A stretch of DNA of 64,000 nt from Luteitalea sp. (GTDB taxonomy: Bacteria; Acidobacteriota; Vicinamibacteria; Vicinamibacterales; Vicinamibacteraceae), in the NCBI GenBank assembly GCA_009377605.1, contig WHTT01000034.1, positions 1-64,000 of the forward strand, read 5' to 3'. A program made the position numbers and the translations under genes. This document shows, one piece after another, positions 17,146 through 25,636 of the stretch; within the stretch, counting starts at the first letter, position 1, and every line of letters begins with the position of its first letter. Below the pieces are notes generated by a model. That model made no database searches. It was given only the letters and a program-made list of their open reading frames with translations, and was not told the origin of the DNA.

Positions 17146-18662
17146 CCGGAGAGGGGCGCCGCACCGGACGCCGTTCCGTAATCGAACGCATGCATGCGTA
17201 GCAGGCGCACGCCGGACTTGACATAGTTGAGCAGGATCCGCGGTGAGTCGATGCCACGCAACGTCTCGACGACGTGGGAGGGCCGCAGGTAGAAGCTGAG
17301 GAGCGCCTTCTTTCTGAGCGCGATGAGCTCATCGGTCGAGAGCGACAACGTTCGGACAATTGGCCGGGCATAGTCGCCGCGCGGCAGGTCGGATTCGTCG
17401 AAGAGCTGCATCTCCTTGGCCATTCGATAGTACTCGGTTCCGGGCAGCGGATAGGCAATGTTGAAATCGAGGAAGGTGGGGTCCAGCTTCTTGGCAAACG
17501 CGATCGTCTCCTCCACAGTGTCGCGGGTCTCCCATGGGAGGCCTATCAGAAAGAGGCCGTAGGTCCTGAGACCGTGCTGCTTGCAGAGCGCGACGGCTCT
17601 CTCGGCGTCTGCGAGCTTGGCCCGCTTCTTCATCCGGTCCAACATCTCCTGGTTGCCGCTTTCGATCCCGAAGCCGACGATCCAGCAGCCGGCCCTCTTC
17701 ATCCACTGCGCCCGCGTGTCGCTGATCGTGTCGACCCGACTATTACAGCCCCACCGAATATCGAGGCCGCGATCGAGAATCTTCTGGCAGAGCTCGACGA
17801 CCCACTTCTCGTTCCACGTAAACGTATCCGCTCGAAAAAAGAAGTTGCGGATGCCGTGCTTGGTGACGCACTCCTCGAGCTCGTTGGCGATGTTCTCCGG
17901 CGAGCGCACCTTCAGGCGATAGCCCGAAGCGACCGTTACCGCGCAGTAGATGCATTTGTGCGGGCAGCCACGTCCGGTCTCGATCATCGTGATCGGCTCG
18001 CCGGTATCCGGTGCGACATACAGCTCGTTCTTGAGGAGGTGGCGCGCGGGAAGGGGCAGCGCATCGAGATCCTGTACATCGATGAACGGGCGGTCTGGCG
18101 TCCGCGCCATCGCACCATCCATGCGGTAGCTGATACCTAGAATCTGCGACCAGTCGCCGGCCATCGCAATCTCGGCCAGCGTGTGCTCCGACTCGCCACG
18201 GATGACAACGTCCAGCTCAGGATGCCCGGCCAGGACCTCCTCGTCTTTGGGCGTGAAGTGCGCGCCTTTGGCCACGGTGACAATGGATGGCTCGATCTCC
18301 TTCGCAAGCCGGCACGCGGCGAGGTCGCGGACGAGCGTGGGTGTCGTGACGCTCACCAGTAAGAGGTCCGGCATGAAGGTCTCCACGCCCACACGCACAT
18401 CGTCCCACGTGGCTCGCTCTGCCGCGAAGTCGCCGATGCGGCACTCGATCCCAGTGCTCTCCAGCGCCGCAGCCATGTAGGCGAGATCGAGCGGGGAGCG
18501 ATTCGGCTGCGCGGTCATGCCGTCCACCGGCGCTTGGCAGCGATCGTCGCGCATGTAGACGCCGCTCGGCGGGTACATCAGCAACACGCGCTTCACGCCG
18601 CGCTTCGCCGTCTCATGCGACGAAGAAATATTTGACGAGCGTAAAGGCTGCTGCGACACCAT
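17142..18662 (-). CDS. B12-binding-domain radical SAM protein
   Basis: About 506 residues from the ATG at 18662. GGAGG lies only one base upstream of that codon, so the true start could be the overlapping GTG next to it or a TTG at 18698. The N-terminal third has the cobalamin-binding Rossmann pattern (KRVLLMYPPSG, SPLDLAYMAAALE, PDLLLVSVTTPT, DVVIRGESE) but no DxHxxG motif, as in many members. The radical SAM cluster is GRGCPHKCIYC (Cys233, 237, 240), followed by FFFRADTF, WGCNSRVD and GFGIESGNQEMLDRM. Relatives include BchE-like and hopanoid or methyltransferase enzymes; the substrate cannot be told. It heads an operon with a membrane protein and a GH116 glycosidase. Confidence 0.88.
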   Translation of the reverse strand: MVSQQPLRSSNISSSHETAKRGVKRVLLMYPPSGVYMRDDRCQAPVDGMTAQPNRSPLDLAYMAAALESTGIECRIGDFAAERATWDDVRVGVETFMPDLLLVSVTTPTLVRDLAACRLAKEIEPSIVTVAKGAHFTPKDEEVLAGHPELDVVIRGESEHTLAEIAMAGDWSQILGISYRMDGAMARTPDRPFIDVQDLDALPLPARHLLKNELYVAPDTGEPITMIETGRGCPHKCIYCAVTVASGYRLKVRSPENIANELEECVTKHGIRNFFFRADTFTWNEKWVVELCQKILDRGLDIRWGCNSRVDTISDTRAQWMKRAGCWIVGFGIESGNQEMLDRMKKRAKLADAERAVALCKQHGLRTYGLFLIGLPWETRDTVEETIAFAKKLDPTFLDFNIAYPLPGTEYYRMAKEMQLFDESDLPRGDYARPIVRTLSLSTDELIALRKKALLSFYLRPSHVVETLRGIDSPRILLNYVKSGVRLLRMHAFDYGTASGAAPLSG

Positions 18663-18743
18663 GCCTCCAATATTGTCTCGCGCAACATTGAAGGTCAAGG
18701 TTTTGACGGCGGAAGGGGTGGGCCGTATTGGCAGCGACGTGCC

Positions 18744-18769
18744 GGCCGCCTCGGCGAGGCGGCCCTACC
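18744..18769. repeat. Palindromic repeat (GGCGAGG type)
   Basis: A perfect 9-bp stem (GGCCGCCTC / GAGGCGGCC) around GGC, followed by CTACC. The same string occurs at 27823-27848. It touches the stop codon of the receptor gene at 18769 and may serve as its terminator or as a shared mobile hairpin. Confidence 0.8.
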
Positions 18770-21036
18770 TAAAACTCCCACAGGAGGCCGGCAGATGGAA
18801 AGAACGGAAACAGCTTCTCGATCTGCCCGTAGCTCTCGGGACCAAAGTTCGCATGATTCAGCACGTTCGTCACTTCGACGAACAGGGTCATCCGACTACG
18901 TCCGTACGTGAACGCGCGGCTCCAGCGTGCGTCGAGCCGATGGTAGGTGGGCAAGCGCGCACCGTTGCGCCGATCCGTCAACAGGTACGTGGGCGTCTCA
19001 TCCTCGTCATCGTCGATGGGCCCGGCGGCATAGTAGCCACGCATCGGATAGTTGCTCCCGTAGAGATACTTGACCCCAACAGTCGATTGATGCGAGAGAC
19101 GGAACGTTGCCTGGGCGTAATCCGCGGGGAAGATCTCGCCACGTTCGACATCCTCGCGTTCCGTGTTGGCATAGGTGTACGACACCCATCCGTTCAGCCG
19201 TCCGCTCGTCCGGCGCTGCAGGAGGAGCTCGACACCGTAGCTCCTGCCGCGCAAGGCGTTCTCATAGCGACTCGCGAACGAGCCCGGCAGCTCCACGCCA
19301 TCGACAAGGCGTGGCTCACCATCGCGCCGCCAGAGCAGGTCCCGCTCCTCGCGGCGGTAGCACGTCACCACGCTGCGCAGATCCGTGGGAAGACGACGCT
19401 CGACGCTCAGATCGTACGTCCAGGACCGCTCCGGCTTCAGGTTGTCTCCGGCGTAGAGACCAATCACATGCGCGAACGTTGGCATCTCATGAGAGAGACC
19501 GACGCCACCACGGAGGATCGTCGCCGGCGTGGCGGCCCATTCGGCCTGCGCCCACGGTGAGACGGTCGTCTCCGACGCAAGGTTGGAGTGATCGATACGG
19601 CCCCCCGCGTTGACCGTGACGTTCTGCTCCCCCTGCCAACGCGCCTGTCCGTAGATGGCCTGCGTATTCGCCGTGCCATCGTAGGAGTCACGCAGCAGGT
19701 TCGTCGAGCCTTCGTCCAACTCCGCAAGATCATCGACCTGGTGCCGCGTCGTCTCGACGACGCCGCCCGCATCGAGCGTCCAGGCCGACGACAGCGACGC
19801 TGTGAGGTCCGTCCGGTATCCGACCATGCGAAACCGGTTCCGGTTGAGCGTGAACCCGTCGGCATTGCGACCGTCCAGCAGACTCGCCACCGCATAGCCG
19901 CGCTGCCGCATGACGACCCCGTCACCGAATGTGCTCTGTAGCGTGAGGTAGTTGATCGATGATCGGTTCTCGGCGTTCCACAAGTCGTTTGGATCGACGA
20001 TCTCTTCCTCTATGTCAAGGTCGAAGTAGCCGCCGAGCGTCGCGCCCTCGAGCCGGTGCGTCGGCGTGAGCCCGATGGAGAGCTTCGCCAAGGCATCGGT
20101 GAACCAGAAGGAGACGGTCTCGTCCTCCTCGTCTTCGTCCTCGTCCTCGAAGGCGCTGGCCAGCCAACCGATGTAGCTCTGCCGCGCTGAGATCAGCCAC
20201 GACCCTCGACCTCCGCTGCCAAGTGGGCCTTCGACGATCCCCGAAACGGCCGTCCCGCTGACGCTGCCTTGCACACGGAGCCGGTCGGCCGACCCGTTAC
20301 GGCTTTGAAATTCCAATTGTGGTCCAATGCCGCTGTCGAGCCGCTGCGGAGAGGCGCCGCTCAAGAGCGTCACCCCTTCCAGGACGTCGCTGTTGACGAG
20401 CGACGCAGAGCCCCACTCAGGATTCTCGACTGCATGCAGCAAGGCAGCAGTTGCTGGAACGCCATCGAAGAAAATCCGCGCCCGCTGTGGCGCCTGCCCC
20501 CGCACGGAAAAGATCGCGCTCGCGTCGTTGCTGCTCGCCACGCCCGGCAGCGCCTGCACGGCGCGCATGGGATCGTCGAAGAGTGTGCCACGCAGGTTTT
20601 GCAGATCCGCTCCGCCCAGCGTCTGCTGCGAGATGGCGCCCGGCTCGCGCGCGCCGAACCGATCGCCGCCGGTCACCGTGACACGTTCTTCGTGCGTGCC
20701 GACCCCCTCGGCGAGGGGAACGGCGACATCGAGCGTCTGACCGGGCTGCACGACCGCCGTGCGCTCAACATACGCGTAGCCGACCAAGGACACCTGCAGC
20801 ATGTACGTGCCTGGAGCCACATCCGCCAGGATCGCGCGCCCCTCGGCATCGGTCTGTGCGGACCGGTCGCCCGGCTGCAGACGCACCAGCACACCGGGCA
20901 ATGGCACACCAGTTCGACTCTCCGTGATGAGCACACGGACGGTCGCGGGCGGGGAGGCTTCCTGCGCAGCCACGTGGACCGCCAGGCATGGACTCAGCAA
21001 CGCGATCGCTAGGGCGAGCACTCGAACAAGGAACAT
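18769..21036 (-). CDS. TonB-dependent receptor with carboxypeptidase-regulatory-like domain
   Basis: About 755 residues, taking the ATG at 21036, which has GGAAGG six bases upstream. A signal peptide (1-25) leads to a carboxypeptidase-regulatory-like domain (about 33-110: VRVLITESRTGVPLPGVLVRL, DAEGRAILADVAPGTY, VSLVGYAYVERT). A TonB-box-like EERVTVTGG and a plug domain (about 140-260) follow. The barrel ends in LPxxP-type FPFFPSAGLLWEF. It is clearly paralogous to the receptor next upstream in transcription (21245-23821): the segments LxxLRxxLxDDPxRxxxAxPGVA and GRGSWLxxxRxxYxGWL recur. It lacks the STN signalling domain of that neighbour. Substrate unknown. Confidence 0.92.
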   Translation of the reverse strand: MFLVRVLALAIALLSPCLAVHVAAQEASPPATVRVLITESRTGVPLPGVLVRLQPGDRSAQTDAEGRAILADVAPGTYMLQVSLVGYAYVERTAVVQPGQTLDVAVPLAEGVGTHEERVTVTGGDRFGAREPGAISQQTLGGADLQNLRGTLFDDPMRAVQALPGVASSNDASAIFSVRGQAPQRARIFFDGVPATAALLHAVENPEWGSASLVNSDVLEGVTLLSGASPQRLDSGIGPQLEFQSRNGSADRLRVQGSVSGTAVSGIVEGPLGSGGRGSWLISARQSYIGWLASAFEDEDEDEEDETVSFWFTDALAKLSIGLTPTHRLEGATLGGYFDLDIEEEIVDPNDLWNAENRSSINYLTLQSTFGDGVVMRQRGYAVASLLDGRNADGFTLNRNRFRMVGYRTDLTASLSSAWTLDAGGVVETTRHQVDDLAELDEGSTNLLRDSYDGTANTQAIYGQARWQGEQNVTVNAGGRIDHSNLASETTVSPWAQAEWAATPATILRGGVGLSHEMPTFAHVIGLYAGDNLKPERSWTYDLSVERRLPTDLRSVVTCYRREERDLLWRRDGEPRLVDGVELPGSFASRYENALRGRSYGVELLLQRRTSGRLNGWVSYTYANTEREDVERGEIFPADYAQATFRLSHQSTVGVKYLYGSNYPMRGYYAAGPIDDDEDETPTYLLTDRRNGARLPTYHRLDARWSRAFTYGRSRMTLFVEVTNVLNHANFGPESYGQIEKLFPFFPSAGLLWEF

Positions 21037-21149
21037 CGACATCCTTCCATGAAGACGCACAGAATGTGCGCTCGGCAGACGAGCATCACGCTTCGCTGTT
21101 TCCTTGGAGAGTGGCTAGCGCAGAAATCCCTCGCGAGCGTCGAGGATAG

Positions 21150-21244
21150 TGTCCTTGGTCCTTGGTCCTTAGTTCTTAGTTCTCGGTTCTTGGCGCGCCC
21201 ATTGCCCCGATGCCAAGGCGCACCAAGGACCAAGGACCAAGAAC
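21150..21244. repeat. Inverted pair of heptamer arrays (GGTCCTT type)
   Basis: The left arm (21150-21193) is GGTCCTT units drifting into AGTTCTT. The core is CCCATTGCCCCGATG then GGCGCACC. The right arm (to 21244) is AAGGACC/AAGAACC units. The core closely matches that at about 280-305, so the two loci are copies of one element rather than chance repeats. It lies between the two receptor paralogues. Confidence 0.92.
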
Positions 21245-23821
21245 CTAAAATTCGATCTGCAGACCAGCCGAGGGGAGCACGGGGAACAAGCGCTCGGTGG
21301 CGTCCAGGACTTGGCCGGTTTGCGCGTCTACGACACCCGGGCGAGCGCCGTAGTTCTTCCGGCCGAGCACATTGAGGACTTCGAAGAAGAACGTGAGCCG
21401 ACGATTCCAGAAGGTGAACGTGCGATTCACGCGGGCGTCGAGCCTGGCGTATGGGGGCAGGCGCGTCTCGTTACGGCGATCGCTTATCACGAGCTCCCCG
21501 TCATGCGAAGCGATGTATCCGGGCATGGGAAAGTTGCTACCAAAGCGAAACGTCGCACCGACGCTCGTCTTGTCCGTCAGACGATAGTGCGCATGGGCAT
21601 TCACCGTGTGACGTTGATCGAAGTCTCCCCAGAACGTCTCGCCGCGCGCGGCGTCGGTGTAGCGCGTCCGTCCATACGCGTACGAGACCCATCCCGTCAG
21701 GTCGGAGGGGCCATCGCGCGCGAGCAGCAGCTCAACGCCGCGAGACCGGCCCCTCAACGCGTTCGCGTACTGCGGCTGTGGCGCGGGCGCGACGAGCGAT
21801 CCGTCCACCAGCCGATAGTCCGCGTCCTCCAGCCGCAGGAAGTCGCGGTCCTGGCGGTCGTAGAGGGTCACCTGCGCGCGGAGGAACGGCTTCGGTCGCA
21901 GCTCGACGCCCACATCGAGGTGCCGCGACTGTTCGCTGCCGAGCTCGGCGCCGCCCGACGGCCCCAGCACCTGTTCGATCTCAGGCGTTTGTCGATACCA
22001 TCCTGCCGCGGCACGCACGCTGAAGGTGTCTCGTATATCCCACGCCGCTCGAACCGACGGCAGGACAGCGGTCTCATCGATCAGGCTCGAGCGCGTCACC
22101 CGCACGCCCGGCGCAACAGACCAGCCCGCCCCACCCTGCCATGTCATCTGCGCGTAGCCCGACACCAACGATGCGCTACCATCGACGATGGTGTCTCGCT
22201 CCGGACTGGTCGTCGACGAGGACGGTACGAGCACGGTCGGCTGCGCCGTCTGCCGATCGTGCTGTTGCTGCGCCGACATGCCGACCTGAACGAGCGTCTC
22301 GGGGCGCGCTGCCCAGGAGACGTCCGCGCGATAGGCGACGTCTTGGAACCAATTTCGCGACAACTCCCGATCGGCGGCGCCCGTATTCCCGAATCCCTGC
22401 CCCGCCACCGAGACGCGCTGACTCACGACCAGTCTCGGCGAGAGCGTCGACTGCAACGCCAGGATGCCGAGTCCTGCGCCGTGCCAGTTCAGAAGTCTGT
22501 CCGCGCTCACGGAGTCGTGACGATTGTCGAGATACGTGCCGCCAACCACGAACGTGGTTTGAATCTGGTGTCCTCGCGCCACGTCGTAGACAAGCTTCGA
22601 CTGGAAGTCCGCGAAACCGAACTCCTTGGCGGAGTTGTCGCGAGCGACCGGCGTCAGCCATCCAGGGTAATCCGCACGAAACGCCGTCAGCCAGGAACCG
22701 CGACGGCTCGGTCCGATCGGTCCTTCGGCGACGACTGACAGGCCACCGCCACCGCCAATGCCATCGTTACCACCCCCGTCCAGCATGGTCTGCACATGGA
22801 GTCCGTTCCGACTCCCTTCACGAATCGTGGTGTCGAGCCACGCACCGGTACGATTGCCGTAGTGCAGCGGATAGGCGCCCGCGGCGAGCGACATCCGATC
22901 GACGATCTCGCGGTTGAGCAGGGCGACCGAACCGAAGGTGTCGTCGCTTTGCTCGATCGTGTGCACGAGCCACGGCGCCATGACACCGTCGATGGACATG
23001 CCGATATGTCGGAGACCCGCGCCGCGTACCGAGAAATCCCCGCGAAAGTCATCATTGGCGGCGACACCCGGCATGGCGTGCGCCACCCGCACGGGATCGT
23101 CCGTGAGGACGCTACGCAGTTGCTCGAGCTCGGCGCCGCCTAATGTTGCCTCCGCAGGCGTCAATCGCGGCGGCACGCCGCGTGCGGCACGTGCGCTATC
23201 TGTGACGGTGATCTGCTCGGTGTACGAGCACACGCGTGGCACGAGTGGCACGACCAGATCGACCACACCGGCCACGGGCACAACGGCATCCGGGCGTGCC
23301 TCCATGAAGCCGTGCATGACGACGACGAGGTGTTGATCCCCAGCGGGGAGATCATCGATCCGGAACGCGCCGTACGCGTCGGTGTACGCACGACTGCCGG
23401 CACGCGCCGGCGCCTGGACAAGGACGCCATGAAGGGGCGCGCCGGTGTGCGCGTCAAGGACGCGGCCGCGCAGCGAGCCGTGCGACTTGGGCACCGGCGG
23501 CGCGCGCGCCGGCCTTCGTTTCGGCGCTGGCACGACGAACACCGTTCCACGTGGTCCGTCCTTCGCCCGTAAGCCGTGAGGACGCAGGATCTCGTCCAAG
23601 ATCTTGCGCGGCGACGTCGCGCGTGGCTCATCGGACACGAGCATGTCCGAGCGCACCAATTCTGTGCTGAAGATGATCTTCAACCCTTCGCGGCCGAGCG
23701 TCTGAAGCGCGTCCTTCAGCGGCCGGCCGGCATACGGACCGGCACCAGTGTCGGCCGTCGCGATCCCGTGGCTCGCGGTTGCAAAGGTGACAAACACTGC
23801 GAGCAGGCGACCAAGCGTCAC
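21245..23821 (-). CDS. FecA-like TonB-dependent receptor with STN signalling domain
   Basis: About 858 residues from a GTG start that overlaps the FecR-like stop codon (GTGA). A signal peptide (1-22) is followed by a secretin/TonB short N-terminal domain (about 24-90: YAGRPLKDALQTLGREGLKIIFS, LDEILRPHGLRAKD), the part that touches the FecR protein in transducing receptors. A carboxypeptidase-regulatory-like domain (about 108-190: RGRVLDAHTGAPLHGVLVQ, DLPAGDQHLVVVMHGF), plug and barrel follow, ending in SAGLQIEF. With the sigma factor and FecR genes it forms a surface-signalling unit that should induce its own transport genes when ligand is bound. Confidence 0.93.
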   Translation of the reverse strand: MTLGRLLAVFVTFATASHGIATADTGAGPYAGRPLKDALQTLGREGLKIIFSTELVRSDMLVSDEPRATSPRKILDEILRPHGLRAKDGPRGTVFVVPAPKRRPARAPPVPKSHGSLRGRVLDAHTGAPLHGVLVQAPARAGSRAYTDAYGAFRIDDLPAGDQHLVVVMHGFMEARPDAVVPVAGVVDLVVPLVPRVCSYTEQITVTDSARAARGVPPRLTPAEATLGGAELEQLRSVLTDDPVRVAHAMPGVAANDDFRGDFSVRGAGLRHIGMSIDGVMAPWLVHTIEQSDDTFGSVALLNREIVDRMSLAAGAYPLHYGNRTGAWLDTTIREGSRNGLHVQTMLDGGGNDGIGGGGGLSVVAEGPIGPSRRGSWLTAFRADYPGWLTPVARDNSAKEFGFADFQSKLVYDVARGHQIQTTFVVGGTYLDNRHDSVSADRLLNWHGAGLGILALQSTLSPRLVVSQRVSVAGQGFGNTGAADRELSRNWFQDVAYRADVSWAARPETLVQVGMSAQQQHDRQTAQPTVLVPSSSTTSPERDTIVDGSASLVSGYAQMTWQGGAGWSVAPGVRVTRSSLIDETAVLPSVRAAWDIRDTFSVRAAAGWYRQTPEIEQVLGPSGGAELGSEQSRHLDVGVELRPKPFLRAQVTLYDRQDRDFLRLEDADYRLVDGSLVAPAPQPQYANALRGRSRGVELLLARDGPSDLTGWVSYAYGRTRYTDAARGETFWGDFDQRHTVNAHAHYRLTDKTSVGATFRFGSNFPMPGYIASHDGELVISDRRNETRLPPYARLDARVNRTFTFWNRRLTFFFEVLNVLGRKNYGARPGVVDAQTGQVLDATERLFPVLPSAGLQIEF

Positions 23822-24915
23822 CGCTGCGGCTCCTCGCGAGGCCCGCGGCCGCGCGACGGCTGGCTCGACGAGATGACGATGCTGCCATCCTCGATGCGAT
23901 GCGTGAGGCCGCACGTGGCGAGCACGACGTCCAGCGACTCCTCGGGAGTCAGGCCATCGATCGACCCGTGCACGATGATTGTCGCCGCCGTATCTGCCAG
24001 CTCCGCGTCGGCGTACTGCACGCGCCACCCGCCCTCACGCTCGACCCACTCGAGGAACGCCGACAGCGGCTTTCCTTCGATATTCGCAGGTGGCGCCGCG
24101 CGGCTGACCCACTCCCACAATGCACCTTGCAGGGGAATCGCCCGGCGCGTGACCTCCCCGCCACGACTGGCGACGAGCTCCGTGCCGCGCCGCACTTCGT
24201 GCGATCGCCTCTCCTGCTCCAGCCGGACGATGCCATCCCGTACGCGCACGCGCAGTGCCGAGCTCAGACGCCGCACCTCGAAGCGCGTCCCGATATCGCG
24301 GGCGATGCCATACGGCGTGCGAATCTTCACCGGTTGGCGTTGTGAGGATCTCTCGTCGCCTGCGTCGACGTAGACCGCGCCCGCTTCCAGTGCGACATCG
24401 TCGTCCTTCTCCAGATGCACAGTGGTCGCTTCGTCCAACCGCAGCGACACACCGCTGGACAGGCGGAGAGCGGCACGCGTCCCCCCGGGCGTCCGCAGGA
24501 CCGTTCCTTGATGAATGGGATGGCGCGCCGTGCGACGCTCCGGCTCCAGGGTGACCTCGGCCTTCTCGTGACTTCCCGTGGACTCCGTCAGAGAGACGGG
24601 GCCGGTTGCGGCCTCGAGGGTGGCGACGACCGTGATCGAGCCAGGCGGGCGAGATGGATTTCGCAGATACACACGGTGCGCGACGATCGCCAGCACCGCC
24701 GCCGTCGCCACGGCCGCAGCGAACAACGCCTGTCGTTGGCGTCGGCGCACGCGCAGCGTCTCCTGCCACGCCTCGCGGACCACTCCGCGCACGCGCTGGG
24801 TACGATGGGCGGGCGCCGCCGGCCGCGGCCCCGCCAAGAGCAGCAGCTCGCGCAAGGGATCACGCTCGTCAGGCGTCGCGCTCGCATCGGGGACCTGGTG
24901 CTCCATGAGGGTCAA
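23818..24915 (-). CDS. FecR-like anti-sigma / sigma regulator
   Basis: A 365-residue inner-membrane protein. The cytoplasmic N-terminal part (1-60) precedes one membrane helix (about 63-82, ALFAAAVATAAVLAIVAHRV). The periplasmic FecR domain (about 130-240) includes GTVLRTPGGTRAALRLSSG, VSLRLDEATTVHL, EAGAVYVDAGD and PYGIARDIGTRFEV. The C-terminal domain (about 290-350: PLSAFLEWVEREGGWRVQYAD, TPEESLDVVLATCGLTHRIE) looks like the STN/DUF4974-type module that meets the receptor. It begins 13 bases after the sigma gene and overlaps the receptor start, so the three are co-translated. It probably holds the sigma factor inactive until signalled. Confidence 0.9.
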   Translation of the reverse strand: MTLMEHQVPDASATPDERDPLRELLLLAGPRPAAPAHRTQRVRGVVREAWQETLRVRRRQRQALFAAAVATAAVLAIVAHRVYLRNPSRPPGSITVVATLEAATGPVSLTESTGSHEKAEVTLEPERRTARHPIHQGTVLRTPGGTRAALRLSSGVSLRLDEATTVHLEKDDDVALEAGAVYVDAGDERSSQRQPVKIRTPYGIARDIGTRFEVRRLSSALRVRVRDGIVRLEQERRSHEVRRGTELVASRGGEVTRRAIPLQGALWEWVSRAAPPANIEGKPLSAFLEWVEREGGWRVQYADAELADTAATIIVHGSIDGLTPEESLDVVLATCGLTHRIEDGSIVISSSQPSRGRGPREEPQR

Positions 24916-24928
24916 CGCTCCTCTGTGC

Positions 24929-25522
24929 TCACTCCGACACTACTTGGGTCAACGTCCAGCCGGACAGCGCGGCGAAGCCCTCGCGAAAGGCTGCGCGGGC
25001 GCGCGTCAACAGCGACTCGGCGGCCTTTGGCGTCGATCGTAGCCGCTCGGCAATGTCCGCGACTGCGAGTCCTTCGATATATTTCCACTCCAGCACATCT
25101 CCGTACCTGGCCGGCAGGTAGTCGAGCGTCAGGCGCACGAGCCGCGCCAGCTCGTGGCGGTCCAGCGTCACATCCGGCCGATCGGCGGCCCTCGCGGCGA
25201 GCGCTTCCAGCGACGCGCGAATTTCGGGAACGTCATCGATCAGGCGCACCGCCGACGGCCTCCCCTGACGGCGGTAGTAGGCACCAATCTCGTGCCGGCA
25301 CAACGTACAAAACCATGTGAAGAGCGCCGCTTCACCTCGCCATGTCGACAGCTTGCGCAGGCCAGTGACGAGCGCCACTTGGACGATGTCTTCGGCCGCG
25401 TCCTCGTCCCGAACTCGATTGACGACAAAGCGGTACAGTCGAGGGAAGTGCCCGTCGAAGAACTCGTCGAAGGCCGACTCGTCGCCCGCGAGCATGCGGC
25501 GCGCCAGCGCGCGGTCATCCAT
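24929..25522 (-). CDS. ECF RNA polymerase sigma factor
   Basis: A 197-residue group-4 sigma factor. Region 2 spans about 10-85 (ESAFDEFFDGHFPRLYRFV, EDAAEDIVQVALVTGLRKL, LFTWFCTLCRHEI) and region 4 about 130-185 (YLPARYGDVLEWKYIEGLAV, ADIAERLRSTPKAAESLLTRA). No region 1 or 3 is present. It is the first gene of a three-gene unit with a FecR-like regulator and an STN-bearing receptor, so it most likely transcribes those genes, and perhaps the second receptor at 18769-21036, in response to an external ligand. The target promoter could not be recognised by eye. Confidence 0.92.
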   Translation of the reverse strand: MDDRALARRMLAGDESAFDEFFDGHFPRLYRFVVNRVRDEDAAEDIVQVALVTGLRKLSTWRGEAALFTWFCTLCRHEIGAYYRRQGRPSAVRLIDDVPEIRASLEALAARAADRPDVTLDRHELARLVRLTLDYLPARYGDVLEWKYIEGLAVADIAERLRSTPKAAESLLTRARAAFREGFAALSGWTLTQVVSE

Positions 25523-25636
25523 GTCAATCCGTGAGAGAGGGGAAGGGCAGGAAATCCTTCGGATGGGAGCTCATGCTCCGCGTCCCGTCAACCTATCACG
25601 GATGGGGTGCTCCGGTCCTCGCAAGCGTTCGGAACA

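Noticed and set aside
23822-24028. Upstream start of the FecA-like receptor
   Set aside because: It would overlap the FecR-like gene by over 200 bases with no signal peptide; the GTG at 23821 gives GTGA coupling and a proper signal.
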